Positions 1 to 7,936 of a stretch of DNA of 64,000 nucleotides are shown here, in pieces. The notes beneath the pieces were generated by a model that saw only the letters and a list, made by a program, of their open reading frames with translations, was not told the DNA's origin and made no database searches. Origin of the DNA: UPXZ01 sp964498765 (GTDB lineage Bacteria; Bacteroidota; Bacteroidia; Bacteroidales; Paludibacteraceae). The DNA lies in the NCBI GenBank assembly GCA_964498765.1, contig CAZCIU010000005.1, positions 13,851-77,850 of the forward strand, given 5' to 3'. Numbering within the stretch: the stretch's first letter is position 1; the number at the start of each line of letters is the position of its first letter. The translations under genes and the position numbers were made by a program.

Positions 1-854
1 CTTCTGCTGGTTTGAGTAGTAGTATCATACCATCCGCCGTAACCGAGACCGCCTCCGTAGTATGGATAACCGCCATATCCGTAACCGTAATAGCCGCCGT
101 AATATGGGTATCCCCAACCATAGTAACCGCCCCAGCCGTAGTAACCGGAATACCAAGGATCATACATCCCATAATAACTGCCGTACCAACCGCCGTACAT
201 TCCACCATAATAGGAATATGGATATCCCCAACCGTAATAACTATTCATTCCCCAGCCATTATAATATGGATAACCCCAATTATTTCTCCAAGCCCAACTA
301 TTGTAGCCGAAAGAGGAGTATTGATAGTTCCACCAGTATGGATTATTCCATGTAGGAGTGATGGTTGCGTAAATTCCGTCGATATGTACATTCCAATAGT
401 TATTATCCAAGAAATAAACATCGTTGTATCCCGGATCTGCTATTGTGATTGTGTAACGAGGATTATGGAAACGACGAATGCGCTCAGCGTATTCTAAGTC
501 GGACCTGGAACCGTTAAAACCATTCAAGTAATAGCCTTCTTCTGCTGCAATGCTGTCAGTGTAAAGAGAATCTGCTATCAAATCACCATCTACAATATAA
601 AGCGTATCAGCTACAACAGTGGTTCTGTTACCGTGTTGGTCAATAAACACAATCTCTTTTGCTCCATTTCTGTAAATAGTAGATTGTGTAGCCTCAGGTG
701 CTTGTTGTTGTGAAATTCTGGTTTTACGGGCTTCTCTAACCATCGACGCTTCGTTAGGAGTAACGTAAATGTCGTCAATGATTGCACCTGACTGGGCAAA
801 TCCCACGCTCAAGCCAAAAAGGATAAAATAAACCAGTATAAATAGACGTTTCAT
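1..854 (-). CDS. Secreted Tyr/Trp/Gly-rich protein, C-terminus cut by window edge
   Basis: The frame is open from an ATG at 854-852 down to base 3 with no stop, so the 3' end lies outside the window. The first ~21 residues (MKRLFILVYF...VGFAQ) form a clear signal peptide. A charged region of about 150 residues follows, with acidic stretches such as IVDGDLIADSLYTD. From roughly residue 175 the protein becomes extremely rich in Tyr, Trp, Gly, Pro and Asn, with irregular repeats such as YYGWGYPYYGG. There is no lipobox cysteine, so it is predicted to be periplasmic, outer-membrane-associated or secreted. No family was recognised; the aromatic/glycine tail suggests a surface or self-associating role, which is inference only. 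Plus-strand open frames over the tail are shadows of its biased codons. Confidence 0.8.
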   Translation of the reverse strand, partial: MKRLFILVYFILFGLSVGFAQSGAIIDDIYVTPNEASMVREARKTRISQQQAPEATQSTIYRNGAKEIVFIDQHGNRTTVVADTLYIVDGDLIADSLYTDSIAAEEGYYLNGFNGSRSDLEYAERIRRFHNPRYTITIADPGYNDVYFLDNNYWNVHIDGIYATITPTWNNPYWWNYQYSSFGYNSWAWRNNWGYPYYNGWGMNSYYGWGYPYSYYGGMYGGWYGSYYGMYDPWYSGYYGWGGYYGWGYPYYGGYYGYGYGGYPYYGGGLGYGGWYDTTTQTSR

Positions 855-1006
855 TTTGTGTGTGAATTAAAAGTTAATTAAAAAAATATTACACCTATAT
901 TATATCAACATCTGTGCCATAATCACTATGCCACAATGTTTTAACATAATTCGATTTGGGACTTCAAATATAATCAAAAAACGGCTTTAAATTGGCATTT
1001 TATTTC

Positions 1007-1014
1007 TAATTTTG
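1007..1014 (+). promoter_or_regulatory. -7 box for prmA
   Basis: TAATTTTG matches the Bacteroidetes -7 consensus TAnnTTTG and lies 90 bp before the prmA ATG. The -33 region is weak (TTTA near 985). Confidence 0.5.
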
Positions 1015-1103
1015 CAAGAAATAATTAATGCGCAGGTCTGTAGTGGCAGTGACAAAAAAAATTACTTTCAGATTTTGCACGGTTTTTCATAAAATAAACG
1101 ATT

Positions 1104-1943
1104 ATGAAGTACTCGGTTTTACATTTTAGCTTTGACGATAAAGAAGGATTTGTATCTGACATTTTAGCCGCTCAATTGGGCGAAATTGGTTTTGACACCT
1201 TCGAAAATACCGAATTCGGATTGGATGCTTACGTGCCAGACAGCAGCTACAACGAAGAGGCTGTTTTGAATTTATTAAGCGAATTTCCTTATGATATTGA
1301 AATTGGTTTTGAGAAAGAAAGTCTGGAAGATAAAAACTGGAACGAAGAGTGGGAAAAGCATTTTTTCGAGCCGATTATCATTGCGGATAAATGTGTAATT
1401 CACAGCTCTTTCCATCAAAATATTCCTAAATTGGAATACGATATTATCATCGATCCGAAAATGGCTTTTGGCACCGGACATCACGAAACGACGAGTTTGA
1501 TCATTGCAGAAATTCTGGAAACTGACGTTCAAGGGGAACGAGTTCTTGATATGGGTTGCGGTACTTCTGTGCTGGCAATTCTTGCATCTATGCGCGGTGC
1601 ATCGGAGCTGACTGCCATTGATATTGACGACTGGTGTGTGGATAATTCACTGGAAAATATAGCGCTAAATAAAATAAAAAATATCGACGTAAAATTGGGA
1701 GATGCTTCCTTGCTTCCAGGCATGAAATTCGACATTGTGCTTGCCAATATCAACCGAAATATCCTTCTCAACGATATGGATAAATACGCCGACTGTCTGC
1801 CAAAAGACGGTTTGCTATTTATGAGCGGTTTTTATACGGAAGATGTACCTGTGCTGCAGAAAAAAGCGAATGAACTCGGACTGAAAATGCTTTATTTCAA
1901 GCAGAAAAACAATTGGGCTGCCATGAAATTGACAAAAGAATAA
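1104..1943 (+). CDS. prmA: Ribosomal protein L11 methyltransferase PrmA
   Basis: 279 residues, close to the usual family length. PrmA uses S-adenosylmethionine to methylate ribosomal protein L11 in the cytoplasm. The N-terminal ~90 residues are the L11-recognition part. The family signature FGTGHHETT is at residues 122-130 and the SAM-binding loop DMGCGTS at 149-155, followed by an acidic strand (AIDIDDW) and LANINRNIL, the substrate-binding strand in its Bacteroidetes form. The ATG at 1104 is the only good start. The gene is monocistronic: its own -7 box is upstream and a strong bidirectional hairpin follows, facing the convergent kinase gene. Confidence 0.95.
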   Translation: MKYSVLHFSFDDKEGFVSDILAAQLGEIGFDTFENTEFGLDAYVPDSSYNEEAVLNLLSEFPYDIEIGFEKESLEDKNWNEEWEKHFFEPIIIADKCVIHSSFHQNIPKLEYDIIIDPKMAFGTGHHETTSLIIAEILETDVQGERVLDMGCGTSVLAILASMRGASELTAIDIDDWCVDNSLENIALNKIKNIDVKLGDASLLPGMKFDIVLANINRNILLNDMDKYADCLPKDGLLFMSGFYTEDVPVLQKKANELGLKMLYFKQKNNWAAMKLTKE

Positions 1944-1957
1944 AAGTACATTAATTC

Positions 1958-1984
1958 AAAAATCCTGAAGTTTTCGGGATTTTT
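1958..1984. terminator. Bidirectional terminator, prmA / sensor kinase
   Basis: A 12-bp stem (AAAAATCCTGAA with TTCGGGATTTTT, one G-U pair) with a GTT loop and T/A runs on both sides. It lies between two convergent genes and can serve both. Confidence 0.8.
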
Positions 1985-1995
1985 TGATTCTATTT

Positions 1996-4900
1996 CTAAT
2001 TCACTTTTGGCACTACAATTTTGAAAGTAGTTCCTTTGTCAACTTCCGTTTCAAATTCGATGGTTCCGCCAATCAGATGGATAATATTCTGGCTAATAAC
2101 TAATCCTAAGCCCATGCCGGTAGATTTTGTAGTGAAATTCGGAGTAAAGAGATGTTTTTTCACATCGTCCGGAATTCCTTTTCCATTATCTTTTATGTCG
2201 ATATAAATCCACTTTTCCTTTGTCCAAAGTTTAATATCAATTCGCCCTTTTTTCTCCGGTGGAATAGCCTGAACGGCATTTTTCAGTAAATTATTAAACA
2301 CCTGAATTAGTTGCTCACGGTCTGCCATTACAAATTCTCCCTCATCCGGACCTTCATAGTGGAGTTCAATATTTTCGTTGGCATTAGCAAAAAGAATGGC
2401 TACCGAAGATACTTTCTTAGCCAAATCAACACGAACAAATTTCGCTTCGGGAAGTTTGGCAAAATTGGAAAATGAACCAGCAATCCGCGATAAATTCTCA
2501 ATTTGCTCAATCAGAGTTGTAGAAGATTTTTCGAAGTACTCATCAAAATTCTCATCGTCCATTTGCTTTCTTCGTTGGAGTTGCTGAATGGTCAATTTCA
2601 TCGGTGTAAGCGGATTATTTATCTCGTGCGCCACTTGTCGCGCCATGGTTTTCCAGGCTGCTTCACGCTCCGATTTGGCAAGCAACATAGCACTTTTTTC
2701 CAGTTCTTCCACAGTTCGGTTGTACTGATCCACGAGCTGCCTGATTTCATCTTGCGGTTTGTAATCTACTCTCTTTATTTCCTGCCCGAAATTGATTTTC
2801 TTCAAACTTTCTTCCAACAAAAAGAGCGGTGCAGAAAGCTGCCTTCCAATCAGCACACTCAAAATCACAAACAGCACAATGATAATCATATAAATATGCA
2901 CAATCACCGATAGAAAATCCTCTAACTCACCCTGTATCTGATAGTTACTAAAGAATTGCGGAACGGCGATAAAGCCAATCGGCAGATAATCCATGTTGTA
3001 AAAATCGGTGTAAGCCGTCATATATTCGAGATTTCCAATCCGTTCAAACTGATTCAAATCTTCCAAATTTGAGAAATACGGAATTGGCGAAATCTGACGA
3101 CTAATCAACTCACGCGTAAACAGCGGCATCTGCGAACTGGCAATCAATCTTCCGTGATTGTCATACACGTGAATATCCGTCTGATAGGTGTATGAAAGAT
3201 CCTGCAAGTCAAAATTTAGGTCGTTGCTCATTGTCGAATCCAGTTCTTCGCGCCAGGAATATTTCTCCTGCAGAGCATTTTGAATGTAAGTTTTCGTTTG
3301 TTCCAGTTTCTGCTTATGCTCATCAATGTATTTTTGCTGCATGTAATTAAACGACACATAGAAAATAGAAATAAAACTGACCACCAAAAGCAGCGTAAAC
3401 GAATACATAAACTTGGATGAGAACGTGTATTTTACTTTTGTTTCCTTGTGAATAAGCCTGTAAATCCACATTACGAAAAACGTAATACAGATAAACAGCA
3501 AGAAAACATACACGAAATAAAGCACTAATATCAGCGGACTTTCGATGTCTTTTTCCGATAAAATAAAATAATTATAGGCATTCGGAACATAAATATAATG
3601 ATTGTAGCCTCCGAATTCCTGAACATAGAAATTCTCTTTTCGCTTTTCAATCCAGCTTGCATCGCTTTGATACTTGTATTGACCCGATGAATTCATCAAT
3701 TCACGGAAAGTATAGCGCGCAATGGAAAGTTTGAGCTGATTATAAAGTCCCGAATTATTTTCCAAAAGCAAATCCGGGAAACTGTAACTCTTGTAATACT
3801 TCCGCGGATAAAACTCCATGTAGAAATTCGTATCAGAACCGGTTACAAGACTTTCGTTGTAAGCTCCGATAAACTCCATATCGGACTTTGGATTTCCCAT
3901 GATGTAAAAATGCGTATCCTTAACTCTCCTACCCCAGTTGGAAATGGCGTTTTTGAATTCATTGTCCAATTGCGAATTATCCACCGCCGCGAAAAGTCGC
4001 ATTTCATACTTATTCCAGAAACCACGCAAATAGGCATTGTTGATATAATCATTCGCTCGCAAAATGGAATCCGGCTCTTGTACTATTTGTTTCAGATAAT
4101 TATCGGAAATAATGCTTTTGTCCAAATCATCCAGAAGCACAATCGCCAAGCGATCTTCATCGGTTTCATCGTTCAGATAGTGGTTTTCGGCAAGCGTACG
4201 GTATTTTTCAAATTTTTTATCCCGATTCATGTGATTGGTGGACCAAGCAATGAAAAACGTAAAAAATGCCAGCCAAATGACAATGAACAACCTGGTTTTT
4301 TTGAAAAATTTAACCACATGCGGCAAATATAAAATGGCCGAAAGCAAAACATACGATACCACAAACAGCACTCCGTAATCTCCGAAATAGAAATAGCCGA
4401 GTATGCTTACTATCACCGCCAAAACGATTTCATATTCCGCCACGGTCACAATGTCGTTTTTGCGAATAAGCATGCTGTGAATTTTGATATGTAGCAGCAT
4501 AAACCCAATGCCCCAAATCAAAAACAGCAAATGATTCCAAATCGCAACGAAGGAGAAATCTTCAATTCGTTGCACGTTTATTTCGGTGGAAGAATTAAAG
4601 ACCACACCAATCAAAAATGTAAAAATCAGGAAGAAATAAACCGCAGGAACAAATTGTAAGATGACGAGCTTTACTTTCAAATATTTATCTCGCTCAATGC
4701 CTCTTTTTACATAATAACAAAACAAATAGATGACCGAAAAAATATAAAGCGACAGAAAACTGAGGTGCGTCAGCGTTCGTAGAAAAGTATTTGAAGCGTA
4801 ATGAAACGGTGTGAAAACTTTATTCAGAAAGAATGAGCTTGGGATATTGAAAATAAGCAGCGCAAACACGAAAACACTCATTGAAATACTTACTTTCAGG

Positions 4901-5625
4901 AAATCGCTCATCGGAATGGACGTATTTCCAAAGACGCGCGGCAAATGTGAGAACAAGTAAAAGAAAATCAAGAATGCAATCAAGAACAAGACCATGGCTG
5001 CTACCGCCCATTTTTCATTGTAAATCGGCAGCGCAGGAAGCTCAAAAGTAAAGAGATAATCACCGCTATTGCTGAAAATCGCATACTCGCTCGTTGGATC
5101 ATTAGAAGAAAAACCGATGTCTTTATTCAGCTCCAATCCATCGTAAAATTCATTTTGCAAATCCTCATTTTCGTAAGGATAATTATGCTTTATCGGCATA
5201 TAAGCCACTACATTATAGTCGCCTTGCTGCACAGATTTGGTAAGTGCTATGACATTGGAAAGCTCTTTGAGTTGCCAGTTTTTGTTGGTGAGGTTTTGTG
5301 GCTCAATCTGATTATCCGACCAAAAAATCAAATCGTCATTCATATAAACCAAGTACGTAGAAGGCAATTTTTCAAACGAAATGTACTTTAGCGAATCAAT
5401 CTGGTCGCGCTTTAGCCAGGAGGCAATTTCCAGCAATCGGTTATCAATCGAAATTTCACGTTGGTTCAGTCTGTCGGCAACTTCATTGATTTTGATGGCT
5501 TTTTTGGGCGATTTATTGTAAATTCCCTGAAAGGCGAAACCAAGAATCGTCAGAAGCACCATCAGAATAATTAAAACTCTGTATGTGGGTCGAATTCTTT
5601 TTACTATTTGCAGTAATTTATTCAT
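1996..5625 (-). CDS. Large membrane sensor histidine kinase (NtrY-like), orphan
   Basis: About 1,209 residues. The N-terminal half has many hydrophobic helices: one near residue 20, a group at about 210-470 and two more near 730-800 and 945-965. Extracytoplasmic loops lie between them. A HAMP-like linker follows, then a dimerisation helix with phospho-acceptor His in VAHEINNPLTPMKL (about residue 1000). The ATPase domain shows N-box NLLKNAVQAIP, G1 DNGKGIPDD and G2 TGMGLGLVIS. The kinase module resembles NtrY-type kinases. No response regulator is adjacent, so the partner is unknown. A GTG at 5640 opens the frame; I prefer the ATG at 5625, which overlaps the rlmH stop by 8 bp and implies translational coupling. 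Confidence 0.9.
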   Translation of the reverse strand: MNKLLQIVKRIRPTYRVLIILMVLLTILGFAFQGIYNKSPKKAIKINEVADRLNQREISIDNRLLEIASWLKRDQIDSLKYISFEKLPSTYLVYMNDDLIFWSDNQIEPQNLTNKNWQLKELSNVIALTKSVQQGDYNVVAYMPIKHNYPYENEDLQNEFYDGLELNKDIGFSSNDPTSEYAIFSNSGDYLFTFELPALPIYNEKWAVAAMVLFLIAFLIFFYLFSHLPRVFGNTSIPMSDFLKVSISMSVFVFALLIFNIPSSFFLNKVFTPFHYASNTFLRTLTHLSFLSLYIFSVIYLFCYYVKRGIERDKYLKVKLVILQFVPAVYFFLIFTFLIGVVFNSSTEINVQRIEDFSFVAIWNHLLFLIWGIGFMLLHIKIHSMLIRKNDIVTVAEYEIVLAVIVSILGYFYFGDYGVLFVVSYVLLSAILYLPHVVKFFKKTRLFIVIWLAFFTFFIAWSTNHMNRDKKFEKYRTLAENHYLNDETDEDRLAIVLLDDLDKSIISDNYLKQIVQEPDSILRANDYINNAYLRGFWNKYEMRLFAAVDNSQLDNEFKNAISNWGRRVKDTHFYIMGNPKSDMEFIGAYNESLVTGSDTNFYMEFYPRKYYKSYSFPDLLLENNSGLYNQLKLSIARYTFRELMNSSGQYKYQSDASWIEKRKENFYVQEFGGYNHYIYVPNAYNYFILSEKDIESPLILVLYFVYVFLLFICITFFVMWIYRLIHKETKVKYTFSSKFMYSFTLLLVVSFISIFYVSFNYMQQKYIDEHKQKLEQTKTYIQNALQEKYSWREELDSTMSNDLNFDLQDLSYTYQTDIHVYDNHGRLIASSQMPLFTRELISRQISPIPYFSNLEDLNQFERIGNLEYMTAYTDFYNMDYLPIGFIAVPQFFSNYQIQGELEDFLSVIVHIYMIIIVLFVILSVLIGRQLSAPLFLLEESLKKINFGQEIKRVDYKPQDEIRQLVDQYNRTVEELEKSAMLLAKSEREAAWKTMARQVAHEINNPLTPMKLTIQQLQRRKQMDDENFDEYFEKSSTTLIEQIENLSRIAGSFSNFAKLPEAKFVRVDLAKKVSSVAILFANANENIELHYEGPDEGEFVMADREQLIQVFNNLLKNAVQAIPPEKKGRIDIKLWTKEKWIYIDIKDNGKGIPDDVKKHLFTPNFTTKSTGMGLGLVISQNIIHLIGGTIEFETEVDKGTTFKIVVPKVN

Positions 5626-6091
5626 GATGATAAGGTTCACCTTTTATTATTGTCATTGCACGATAAAGCTGTTCGGTAAAAAACAGTCGGATCATCTGGT
5701 GCGAAAACGTCATTTTGGACAATGAAATCTGCGAATTTGCTCGCTGATACAGCTTTTGAGAAAATCCGTACGGTCCTCCAACAACAAAAACCATACTTTT
5801 ATTTGAAAAAAGCATCCGATTAGAGATTAATTCTGAAAATTCGATGGAAGTATAATGTTTCCCGCGCTCATCCAAAAGAATGACTTCATCCGAGTTTTCC
5901 AGTTTGGCAAACAGCAATTCACCTTCTTTCTCTTTTTGCTGATCAATGCTCAGATTTTTGGCATTTTTTAGCTCCGGAATGATAATTTGCTCAAAATTAA
6001 TGTAGTATTTCAGTCTTCCGGCATACTCATCAATCAGCGCGGAAAGCTTACCATCCGTAGTTTTGCCTATCATTAACAGTTTAATTTTCAT
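5618..6091 (-). CDS. rlmH: 23S rRNA pseudouridine-1915 N3-methyltransferase RlmH
   Basis: 157 residues, the standard size for this SPOUT-class methyltransferase, which acts on the 70S ribosome to methylate pseudouridine 1915 of helix 69. The knotted SAM site is visible as FVVGGPYGF (about residues 101-109), followed by LSKMTFSHQMIRLFFTEQLYRAM and the conserved tail IKGEPYHHE. It is the first gene of a two-gene unit with the large sensor kinase, whose ATG overlaps its stop. The pairing with a membrane kinase has no obvious functional logic and may reflect shared expression only. Confidence 0.96.
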   Translation of the reverse strand: MKIKLLMIGKTTDGKLSALIDEYAGRLKYYINFEQIIIPELKNAKNLSIDQQKEKEGELLFAKLENSDEVILLDERGKHYTSIEFSELISNRMLFSNKSMVFVVGGPYGFSQKLYQRANSQISLSKMTFSHQMIRLFFTEQLYRAMTIIKGEPYHHE

Positions 6092-6185
6092 TATTTCGAC
6101 TATCTGAGCGTATTTTGGTCTGTTATTTGTAGAATAAAGAGAGAAAACATTTAAAATCGAGTGTTATTTTAATTCAAAAATTTAA

Positions 6186-6193
6186 TAACTTTG
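6186..6193 (+). promoter_or_regulatory. -7 box for the DUF4783-nadC operon
   Basis: TAACTTTG matches TAnnTTTG. A start site near 6200 would give a leader of about 170 nt containing repeated element A (6277-6356). Confidence 0.55.
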
Positions 6194-6276
6194 CAATCTC
6201 GGTTTTTATTTTCATGCAAATATTGCAATTTTTTAGGTAAAAACAGCTATTAATTGAAGAAAAAACCAAAAACTTT

Positions 6277-6356
6277 ATATGAAACAGCCATGCCAGAGTA
6301 ATATTGATACACAGGAAATGATTGTATGGCGTGTTCCATGTGTCCTTAATGTAAAA
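6277..6356 (+). repeat. Repeated leader element, copy A
   Basis: It starts with ATATGAAACAGCCATGCCA, identical over 19 nt to 61717-61735. Weaker matches follow in the same order (TTGATACACA, GGAAATG, GCGTGTTC, TTAATGTAAAAA), so about 80 nt are related. In both places the element lies in the leader of a gene starting with a signal peptide. The ATG inside opens MKQPCQ, in frame with the downstream gene here. It could be a regulatory leader, a leader-peptide ORF or a small mobile repeat. Confidence 0.65.
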
Positions 6357-6371
6357 ATGAAAAATAAACAC

Positions 6372-6767
6372 ATGAAAGCAATTAGAATTTTAACTATTCT
6401 CGCTTTATTCGTAGCTTTCGGCCACACAGCGCAAGCTCAGACTACCGGCGTACCAAACGAGGTAGTAGAAGCTCTCAAAGTTGGCGACTCCAACAAACTC
6501 TCTGCTTATTTGAATAATAATGTGGAGCTTGTCATTGGTAAAACAAATGACGTGTACAGCAAACAGCAAGCTGTGGGAATTATTGCCGATTTTTTCAGAA
6601 AAAACACCGTTAGCGGATTTAACGTACTGCATAGTGGAAACAAAGAAGCAGCCAGCTTCATCATCGGCTTGCTGAAAACCAGCACCGGAAACTACCGCGT
6701 ATATGTACTCACTCGGAAAACAGGCGGCAAAACATTAATACAGCAATTACGAATAGAAACTGAATGA
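6372..6767 (+). CDS. Secreted DUF4783 (NTF2-like) protein
   Basis: 131 residues from the ATG at 6372, chosen because it begins a textbook signal peptide (MKAIRILTILALFVAFGHTAQAQ). The frame is open back to 6279, but that part lies inside a repeated leader element. The mature protein of about 108 residues resembles the DUF4783 family, which has an NTF2-like fold: a helical start (VVEALKVGDSNKLSAYL) and alternating strands (VELVIG, NVLHSG, YRVYVLTRK). No catalytic residues can be assigned. Its stop overlaps the nadC start (ATGA), so the two are translationally coupled. Its role is unknown. Confidence 0.8.
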   Translation: MKAIRILTILALFVAFGHTAQAQTTGVPNEVVEALKVGDSNKLSAYLNNNVELVIGKTNDVYSKQQAVGIIADFFRKNTVSGFNVLHSGNKEAASFIIGLLKTSTGNYRVYVLTRKTGGKTLIQQLRIETE

Positions 6768-7606
6768 ACAAAGACTTTATCAACATGATCCCGGCATGGT
6801 TTGCTGAGGACATAGGCGATGGTGACCATACCACGCTATCAAGTATCCCGGCAACTGCTGTCGGGAAATCTCAGTTAATAATCAAGGAAGATGGAATTTT
6901 GTGCGGCGTAGAAGTTGCCCGCGAAATTTTCAAAGCATTTGATCCGGAACTTAAAATGACCGTTTTCATCGAAGACGGCACACACGTGAAGTACGGCGAC
7001 ATTGCATTTGTGGTAGAAGGAAAAATCCAATCGCTGCTACAAACCGAGCGTCTGATGCTGAACATCATGCAGCGACTGAGTGGCGTGGCTACACGTACGC
7101 ACGAGTATCAAAAAGAGCTGGAAGGCACTAAAACCAAAGTGCTTGACACACGTAAAACAACTCCAGGGCTGCGTATGCTGGAAAAATACGCTGTAGCAAT
7201 GGGCGGCGGAAAAAATCACCGCATCGGACTTTTCGATATGATTTTGCTTAAAGATAACCACGTGGACTTTGCAGGTGGAATTGCTGCTGCTATCAATGGC
7301 GCAAAAAGCTACCTGAAAGAAAAAGGCAAAGATTTGAAAATAGAAATTGAAGTTCGCAACTTTGATGAATTGCAACAGGTTCTGGACTGCGGCGGTGTGG
7401 ACAGAATAATGCTGGATAATTTCAGCGTAGAAAACACCAAAAAAGCCGTTGAAATCATCGACGGTCGCTACGAAACTGAATCTTCCGGCGGTATCACGCT
7501 TCAAACGCTTCGCAGCTATGCCGAATGTGGCGTAGATTATATTTCTGTTGGCGCGCTTACGCACTCGGTGAAAAGTTTGGATATGAGCTTCAAAGCCGTA
7601 GAATAA
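6764..7606 (+). CDS. nadC: Nicotinate-nucleotide pyrophosphorylase (carboxylating)
   Basis: 280 residues, full length for quinolinate phosphoribosyltransferase. It converts quinolinate and PRPP to nicotinate mononucleotide, CO2 and pyrophosphate in de novo NAD synthesis. Visible signatures are EDIGDGDHTT (15-24), the dimer/active-site segment ERLMLNIMQRLSG (95-107), the substrate-binding DTRKTTPGLR (128-137), GGGKNHRIGL and the KDNH motif (163-166). EIEVRNFDE and the C-terminal ISVGALTHS complete the barrel. The ATG overlaps the upstream DUF4783 stop by four bases; nadA and nadB are not in the window. A T-rich hairpin terminator follows. Confidence 0.96.
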   Translation: MNKDFINMIPAWFAEDIGDGDHTTLSSIPATAVGKSQLIIKEDGILCGVEVAREIFKAFDPELKMTVFIEDGTHVKYGDIAFVVEGKIQSLLQTERLMLNIMQRLSGVATRTHEYQKELEGTKTKVLDTRKTTPGLRMLEKYAVAMGGGKNHRIGLFDMILLKDNHVDFAGGIAAAINGAKSYLKEKGKDLKIEIEVRNFDELQQVLDCGGVDRIMLDNFSVENTKKAVEIIDGRYETESSGGITLQTLRSYAECGVDYISVGALTHSVKSLDMSFKAVE

Positions 7607-7630
7607 GCTTTTTCAAAAATAAAATTACAT

Positions 7631-7661
7631 AAAAACCACTTTCTTTGTGAAGGTGGTTTTT
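7631..7661 (+). terminator. nadC terminator
   Basis: A 13-bp stem built on AAAAACCACTTTC and GAAGGTGGTTTTT, closed by a 5-nt loop and followed by a T-rich tract. Confidence 0.75.
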
Positions 7662-7700
7662 TGTTTTTAAAAATAAAACGAAAAATTAATGAAATAATTC

Positions 7701-7731
7701 TTGATTTTTGAAATAATCTTTGCTATCTTTA
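7701..7731 (+). promoter_or_regulatory. Promoter of the cytidylate-kinase-like gene
   Basis: TTG at 7701, then 20 nt, then TATCTTTA, close to the Bacteroidetes TTTG / TAnnTTTG pattern. The predicted start is near 7737, leaving an unusually long leader of about 200 nt. Confidence 0.5.
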
Positions 7732-7736
7732 GGCTG

Positions 7737-7936
7737 TTCTTACAGAGTATAAGCATCTGCCTACTCTTCCTTACTGAAGCTACCTGCACCGAGTTGGACC
7801 TGCATTCAACTTTCCTCTGCTACTTGACACCATTTTCAAGTGTATTTCTAATGCGCAGCTTATTCATTGCTTAAGAATTTTCGACAAATCACATATAAGA
7901 ATTTAAACACTAACTAAACAAGAAAAGGAGGTAAAA
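7737..7936 (+). other. Long untranslated leader, function unknown
   Basis: This 200-nt stretch has no ORF of useful length. It is pyrimidine-rich at 7755-7820, contains a small hairpin (ACTTGA with TCAAGT, about 7823-7842) and a tiny ORF at 7851 (ATGCGCAGC..., seven codons), and ends in a strong Shine-Dalgarno AAAGGAGG at 7924-7931, five bases before the ATG. No known riboswitch fold was recognised. Confidence 0.4.

Noticed and set aside
12..497. Plus-strand frames of 161 and 97 residues near the left edge
   Set aside because: They are antisense shadows of the Tyr/Trp/Gly-rich protein on the minus strand. Their repetitive Ile/Thr/Pro or Arg/Asn composition comes from its codons, and the minus-strand frame has a proper signal peptide.
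6279..6371. Longer N-terminus for the DUF4783 protein
   Set aside because: This extension lies in the repeated leader element and would put the signal peptide 31 residues inside the protein.
7737..7936. tRNA or known riboswitch in the leader
   Set aside because: No cloverleaf, anticodon arm or recognised riboswitch core could be drawn; kept as an unnamed leader.
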